Assembly: GCF_040958095.1 (NCBI RefSeq) | Contig: NC_091219.1 | Span: forward strand, 23,094,037 to 23,158,036 | Origin: Procambarus clarkii | Taxonomy: Eukaryota > Arthropoda > Malacostraca > Decapoda > Cambaridae | DNA length: 64,000 bases | Reading direction: 5' to 3' | Shown: in pieces, positions 37,406 through 64,000 of the stretch | Position numbering within the stretch: position 1 is the first letter of the stretch | Layout: each line of letters begins with the position of its first letter | Notes under the pieces: model-generated | The model's database searches: none | The model's input: the letters and a program-made list of their open reading frames with translations, nothing else | Told to the model about the DNA's origin: nothing | Translations under genes and position numbers: made by a program

Positions 37406-37569
37406 ATGGCCCGACGACGGATACTGGATAAACAAGGAAACATTGTGGAAATTATCCAAGACAATCCGTCAGAATTACGATTATACTTTTTTGTGGCTAC
37501 ATTGGACCGAAAGAGTTTGGTGAAAGAACACACGAAGAGCGATACAACTGCACCCAGAGCTGCTGTCAG
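37406..37569 (+). CDS. Unrecognised 55-codon ORF ending at a splice donor
   Basis: ATG in a very good context (GAACATGG), then 54 full codons plus AG, ending at CAG before GTAATGTTC; read through, the same bases give Arg and TAA. The peptide is a normal-composition, basic N-terminus (MARRRILDKQGNIVEI) followed by a short hydrophobic stretch (LRLYFFVATL) and a charged end. I do not recognise it. It lies just right of a foldback-repeat fragment (37190-37290) and 650 bp left of a LINE. No second exon was identified. It may be a real first exon, an exonised repeat, or chance. Confidence 0.28.
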
Positions 37570-38031
37570 GTAATGTTCACTTTCATGCACCAACAACAGT
37601 GCCTTCCCACACGTGACGCCACACGTAGGTGTCAGGTGTATATGTTCATAGCGTCACTTGTGAGTATTCGCTTGGTTTGTCAATGTTGGGATTCGTGAGT
37701 TCACCCAACCATCTACTAGCCAGACACAACGTTGTTTAACCTGACAGATCGAGTGACTGGCACATTACCCATTGCGTCACACCACTGAACATAACCTCAT
37801 CTGAAACAATAATTGAATTTACAACAATATCCCAACTTCAGAACCACTGGTAAAGCTCTTTATTAAAGTGATGTCTCAGACATTTCAAGAGGTAGGATTA
37901 TGCCTGTTGGGTATAGGCCTACACACACACACACGTCACCTACCCCAACAACACGTCAGCACAAGGGGTAGGCCTATATACACATGTCATTTACCCTTCT
38001 TACTCTTAACATTGTCACTGCGAGGGTAGGC

Positions 38032-38037
<6 letters not shown>

Positions 38038-38088
<51 letters not shown>
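38038..38088. repeat. (AT)n microsatellite
   Basis: About 25 AT dinucleotides after GGCATATATATA. Confidence 0.95.
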
Positions 38089-38221
38089 GAATATTACCAG
38101 AATTATTGGAGGTGTTAGTCCTCTTTCCTTCCATGTATTTGTGTTAGTGTTTGTGTCGTTGTCATGGGCTGGTGTAGGGTTTAAGGCCTTGTAAGTGCTA
38201 GAAGTTCATGACGGTCCATAA

Positions 38222-40134
38222 CACCTCACAAACAGTCCATTAAACTCCTCGGAAGGAAATGTATTGAGCTCGGTTTCACTCTCTCCACAAACAAGACAAA
38301 AGCAAACTCTCATCACAAGAGGGGAGAAAATGAAGAACTACAAATTAATGGTGTAACACTTGAATGGGTTGACCACTATCGGTACCTTGGCGTCACTGTC
38401 GGCTCTAACAAGGGGAAGAAAGAGGAGCTCAATCAACTCATAGGAACATGCAAAAGTCGACTCAGGGCACTGAAAGCTATGACCTGGAATGGGCATGGAG
38501 CCTCTATTGCCGTGTTTAAATGATGTACACAGCCTATGTGCGCTCCGTCATAGACTATGCCGCACCAGTTTTGTGCACTTATTCCCAAAGCGATATGAAA
38601 AAACTTGAAGGGATATAAAACGAAGCCATGACAATCATTCTTGGAGTCCCAAAAACTGCCGAAACATCTAATCTATGAGAGTTGTCCTTCCCCAGTGTTA
38701 AAAGCCGAATTCAGGAACTGAATGCTAAACTTGCAATTAAGATAGCCAGAGATCCCCATTACAATGCTGTTGTCAAGAAAAACCTGAGTTCTGTGCAAAC
38801 ATCACAGAAACATCTTCTGTTTCTGGGGAAACAGAAGCAAAAAATGGCATCACAGATCAGTCTGCTACCTGGAAGAGCTTCACCTGCTTGAGCAAGCCCG
38901 TGAGCTCCTGCCTGTTGAGAGGTTACCTCCCTGGGAGGATGACTCATGCAAGATTATCATCAGTGAAATGGCAACAAACAAGTCGAACATGATAGCTCAA
39001 GAAATGAGGCACAGTAATCTGGCGGAAATCTATAGAGAAGCCGGAAATGAGTTAGATCAAATCTACACTGATGGGTTATCTAACCCTGTCAATGGCAGGG
39101 CTGGTGCAGCATACACTGTAATTAGGAATAATGCCTTACAATGCAGAAATGAAGGAAAAGCCTGTATTGAAAACTATGCCTCTTCAACACAAGCGGACCT
39201 AACTGTTATGGCGTTAAGATTCCTTGAACGAAGCACTAACGGTGCAGTGATCTGCAATGACTCTAAAGCAGTGTTACAAAGCCTTACTAAAAATCGTGCA
39301 GAAAATCTTGCGATAGTCGCTGAGATCAAGAGAGCTGTACTAACCAATCAAGGAAGAATCATCAAGTTTCTGTGGATCCCCTCCCATGTTGGAATATGTA
39401 GGAATGAACAAGCAGATGTGCTGGCTGTTGAAGGCGCTGAAGGAGACCATATTGAATACTTCATGCCCAAGACTACTCTACAAGTTAGAGGTATCATGAG
39501 GCAATATCACCGTGACAAGGTTACTGAGGAAAGGAGGACAGAAGAACAAATCAGTGAATCTGTACGATGGTACTACATGATTGCAGCTACCAATCCCAAT
39601 CATTATGGACGAAGAGGAGGTGGCCGCGGAAGAGAATCAGTAATAACAAGAATCGGTCTTGGGTACAAATATCCATGGAGATTCGGAATAGAAACAACAG
39701 ATGAGCAGTGGAGTTGCAAAACCTGCGATGAGAGTGATGGACACCGCCTTGACCACTACCTGAGAGAATGTGGACATCTAAGAGTCATTAGAAATATGTG
39801 TAGAATAATAAACCCCACATTGTTTGAGTTAGGAAAACAGTATTTGTCAAATATTGATACTGTTCTTAAAAGATTCCCCCATTTTGCACCAGCAAGATAA
39901 CATAAGATTTCAAGGGTTGACAGATGTTAATCTTCTTGTTTGATGAGTTGTTCACTTGAGGCAATAAAGCAAGTCCCAGCTGTGTCTGGGTACAAGTGAC
40001 AGGATGAACAACCCAGCGGGTTTTCTTCCTATTGGGGAGTGTTGTACATGCTGCTATGGCGGTATGACCACTCACAACATGAGTGGCGCTGCCCAATAAA
40101 CTCGCCCCTCGGGGCAAAATTAAAAAAAAAACTT
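38222..40134 (+). pseudogene. Second RNase H-bearing non-LTR retrotransposon, 5' truncated
   Basis: 38222-38520 encodes RT remnants (KCIELGFTLSTNKTKA, HYRYLGVTVGSNKGKKEEL), then stops near 38521 and 38618. The 310-codon frame 38968-39900 holds RNase H: YTDGLSNPVNGRAG, STQADLTVMALRFLE (Asp where the catalytic Glu is usual), ICNDSKAVLQSL, FLWIPSHVGICRNEQADVLA; then a Cys/His cluster CKTCDESDGHRLDHYLREC. The 3' end has CCCAATAAACTCGCCCC and poly-A to 40134. The RT part is broken, so the long frame is a remnant. Confidence 0.85.
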
Positions 40135-40185
40135 ACTTAATAACCAACCAGCCTTTACACCCTCATTATCCACCTTACCACCACA

Positions 40186-40250
40186 CGATTGATTTAACTG
40201 ATAAAGACTAAGCCACACACAAGAGGTGGTACGGGCATGAATAGCCCGTA
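40186..40250 (+). mobile_element. SINE family C, short fragment
   Basis: GATTGATTTAACTGATAAAG and GGTGGTACGGGCATGAATAG, diverged. Confidence 0.7.
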
Positions 40251-40811
40251 AATTACCACCACACATACCAAACAACCTCTTAAGCCCACTGTCAATCATG
40301 TTAAAACCTCCCACTTTACACCCACCTAGCCCGCCCACTAGACCTCCCAGCCCACGTACCCCACCTGATCCAACCCACTTATGTCATGATTCGCAGCCTT
40401 CACACGCATCCCACCTGACACACCACTACAGCACCACTGAGGAGCCTCGTGCCAGGTTCCAGGAACCTGAAATGAGGGGCTGAAATGGAGCGTAAAGCTT
40501 CCCTACCTCTCAGGCTGCCCGGAAGCGGAGTCTTGAAACCCTGCGGCTTCCCAAGCGGGAGTTGTTTGATGTATACGCCTTTTGGAATGGTTGAGTCAAG
40601 ACCTAACCTCAGCAGCTCCTAACCCTTGCTCTCCATCCGCACGCACCCGTCCTGACCCCATCAATGCACTACACAGGACCCCCCATCAACGCACTACACA
40701 ACACTCCCCCACCAACGCACTACACAGGACCCCCACCAACGCACTCCATCATGACCCACTTCCCGCCATCTCCACCACACACCTCAACATAACCCCAGCT
40801 GATCCCTTCCA

Positions 40812-61534
<20,723 letters not shown>

Positions 61535-62740
61535 GGTCGCCCTCTCTCACTGCCCTCCTTCACTCCAGTCACCGAGACCTCGAATTGTTCTTCATTGAAA
61601 TGTGTGTGTGTGCACGTGAGTTTGTTTTAGCGTGCGCTTGCGTGCGTGTAGTGGATGCTGCAGCTGGGTGACGTCGAACTGACTTCAGCCGTTGGTTCGT
61701 TACAGTTGGCTTCCACACTTGTTTTCCCACACAAGTCAATAGTTCACAAGGGAGTATTGGTGTTCACAGCATTGCGAACTTGCTAAGAGAACCAGGCAGT
61801 CAAGTCTGCCTCAGCTGGTGACTGTTCACAATACTCTTGCTTACTGTTAGGCTGGTTCACTATTATATATCAGCTCTTCACTAAAGCCAACTATTGGCAT
61901 TGGATTATAATCTACTTTCAGACATATTTAAAATTAAATAACTTTAATCTTTTGTTACAATACAAAGAAAAACCTGCTTCAAGCACTGGTCCGTCAAGGT
62001 TTAGTAAAGGAAATCTCAAGCGCAAGTTGAAGGTGGAAAAGGTCTTGGCTGGCTCACCTTAAGCGCTAGTTTAACACGCCATGGAACAGTTTGCATTTTG
62101 GTGACAAATAATTAACGTGTCAATAAGGAAGCAATATTAGAAATAGGAAAAAACAGCACAAGTCACAATGAGACAAATTATTATTTTGGCCTTCAATTTT
62201 CTGGTTGACATTGGTTAGCCTCGTGTCCACATATATGTCGCCGATATTTGTGCATTTCGTCCAAAGGAAGGTTGCTGTAATTCAATCTGATATTTGTTAA
62301 GTTCAAGCCGCGCCAATCCAGGACTGAACAGTCAGTTCTAGAAATCTAAGTGGAACACCGTGTCCACGGCTTCACAGATCCAGTCTAGCGGCGCCCGTCA
62401 ACGCCTGACCAACACATGCCACACACACACACACACACACATATATGTACACTGACTCTTCACGATCTCCATACATTTCAGGTTAGTTAGCGAAGAGACC
62501 CAGCCTCCAGCGTATGAAAAGAGCGGACAGCATAGCCAGTCACAAGGACACTTCCACACGACAATACTCGGGGGTGACGAGAACCACCGTCCTGCGGGTG
62601 CTGGAGACAGTGCCACTCTGTCCCCCAGTGGCCGCTGGGGTAGACGTGGGCCGGAGAGGTCGGCACTGTGTCAACAGCTTGACAGTGCTTAGTGCCAGAG
62701 CCGGAAACCCTCCAAGTGCAGGGTCCGCTGCACTTGGGGA
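61535..62740. other. 5' flank of the SLC22-like gene
   Basis: Contains the in-frame TGA at 61547-61549 and presumably 5' UTR or promoter. TG-rich near 61600-61650. No TATA/initiator pair that I would defend and no other coding exon. Confidence 0.4.
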
Positions 62741-62744
62741 GGGG

Positions 62745-62880
62745 GTGAGGGGGGTGTGGGAGGGGGCGATGGGGGTGTGGGAGGGGGCGCTGGGGGTGTG
62801 GGAGGGGGCGAGAAGGGTGAGGGAGGGGGCGAGGGGGTGAGGGAGGGGGTGTGAGAGGGGATGAGGGGGTGCGAGAGCGA
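62745..62880. repeat. GGGGGTGTGGGAGGGGGCG minisatellite
   Basis: About 7 imperfect units of 18-20 bp, G-rich on the plus strand. Confidence 0.92.
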
Positions 62881-63309
62881 GCTAGGAGATGGAAAAAACA
62901 TGGGGGATGTGAGTGTGAGACAGGGAATGGATGGGTAGGAAGATGAGAGAGAGAGAGGAAGGCGAGCCGGTGGTAGTGGGGATGGGTAGCGAGGTGTAGC
63001 CAATATTATGACATATTATTTCCATATCAACAACTCCGTGGGCATGGAAGTGACAATTAAATGCCAATGAAGGACTACAGGAGCTGGTTTGGAGGTGCCA
63101 ACTCTGTGCACATTGGGCGTGGATCACTAATTCCTCTGTACTTAGTAGTAGCCAGGGATGGTATGAAATTCCAGTTGGGCAGCGATTAGTTGCCTCTGGA
63201 ATCTTTCGTGAGGGTCTTGGGTCAAGGGTCTCACGCTTGCTGTATAACTTGGGTCAAGGCTTCACGCTTAACCCAAGTTACAGCCTCGCTCCCTGTGCCA
63301 GGTAAGTGC

Positions 63310-63394
63310 ACTACGGGCTCACCATAGCCCGTGCTACTTGCAACTTTTGGTTCCGAGTAGGTGAATCTAAAACACCAACAACAACAACAACCCT
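63310..63394 (-). repeat. Family D repeat, reversed copy
   Basis: CTACGGGCTCACCATAGCCC, GTGCTACTTGCAACTTTTGG, then CAACAACAACAAC. Confidence 0.8.
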
Positions 63395-63429
63395 GTTGAA
63401 CCATTCACCATACTGGTCACACTTCTTCA

Positions 63430-64000
63430 CTTATTATTATTATTAACATCATTATTGACAAAATTATTTGCAATTTTGCCTAATCTGCATTAAAGGTTCG
63501 TCACAGAGTTTGCAATCTGAATATTCTGGTAGTGGCTCAGCCTCACTAACCTGCCAGATGTGCCAAGGCGAAATACTACATCACATTGCCTGGTCCGGTT
63601 ACTGTGCAGACCATACAAATACCTATTATTACAAAAGTTCTTATAGCATTGTTTCGTGCCAAAACTTTGAAAAATAATGGTCCCCCAGCTCTAGTTAAAT
63701 TAAATTGAGATACATTCTAAACAATTCTGACTGTTCCCTCAATCCGCTCCTTACAGTGTGTGGCTCAGTTGTTGTGCCTATAATCTTCAGAAACTGAATG
63801 TGTCTCTTAATCCTGATGAAACTGTTCACTATATTCCCCCTTGGAAAGATGTGGAGGGGGTCTCTCTGCATTATACCCCCATCAGTGTAAAACACTGAAA
63901 TTTTCAGATGTATAACATTAGAAGCTTTGACAGTCATCTTCAAAATCTCAAACTGACTGAATCCTATGCCTTTACTGATGGCTCTGTGCAGTTAGACACT
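63430..64000. pseudogene. RNase H LINE copy with an inverted 5' segment, running off the window
   Basis: 63430-63635 is minus-strand LINE: 3' end complement (TTGACAAAATTATTTGCAAT), an internal deletion, then the Cys/His region (ATTCTGGTAGTGGCTCAGCC). From about 63636 the sequence switches to plus-strand LINE matching 26505-26870 (TGAAAAATAATGGTCCCCC, TGTGTGGCTCAGTTGTTGTG, TGAATCCTATGCCTTTACTG). Confidence 0.85.

Overview
This looks like nuclear DNA of a decapod crustacean, most likely a freshwater crayfish. Evidence: split genes with GT-AG introns, very dense micro- and minisatellites, several tRNA-headed SINE families, and decayed non-LTR and Penelope-like retroelements. The species assignment is inference from repeat style; no rRNA or mitochondrial marker is present. 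Most long open frames are low-complexity reading through tandem repeats and are not genes.

The one gene that can be rebuilt end to end is on the minus strand, 61534 down to 40812. It has twelve coding exons, all GT-AG with matching phases, joining to 2025 bp and a 674-residue SLC22 (organic cation / carcinine transporter-like) protein of the major facilitator superfamily. Exon 11 has an in-frame TAA that lies inside a consensus GTAAGT splice donor. Splicing replaces the stop with a phase-matched twelfth exon that encodes a 78-residue cytosolic tail ending in a hydrophobic PDZ-ligand-like FWV. Retaining intron 11 would give a 596-residue form without the tail. This is the main biological observation.

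Layout. 1-9.4 kb: minisatellites and SINE copies. 9.5-10.9 kb: a minus-strand LINE with a SINE nested in it and a perfect 12-bp target duplication. 11-20.7 kb: purine tracts, G-runs, a 16-bp minisatellite and foldback units. 21.06-21.16 kb: a probable signal-peptide first exon on the minus strand. 22.2-25 kb: four tandem arrays in a row. 25-28.8 kb: a minus-strand CR1-like LINE split by a plus-strand RNase H LINE. 29.3 kb: a dense TACGTG array. 30-37 kb: SINE debris and AT-rich DNA. 37.4 kb: a short unrecognised ORF ending at a splice donor. 38.2-40.1 kb: an RNase H LINE with its 3' tail. 40.8-61.5 kb: the SLC22 gene, its introns filled with LINE, SINE, foldback, Penelope and microsatellite DNA. 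63.4 kb to the end: a LINE copy with an inverted 5' part.

The retroelements are all truncated or interrupted and look inactive. Their nesting gives a relative history: CR1-like and jockey-like LINEs first, then the RNase H LINE, SINEs and foldback elements.
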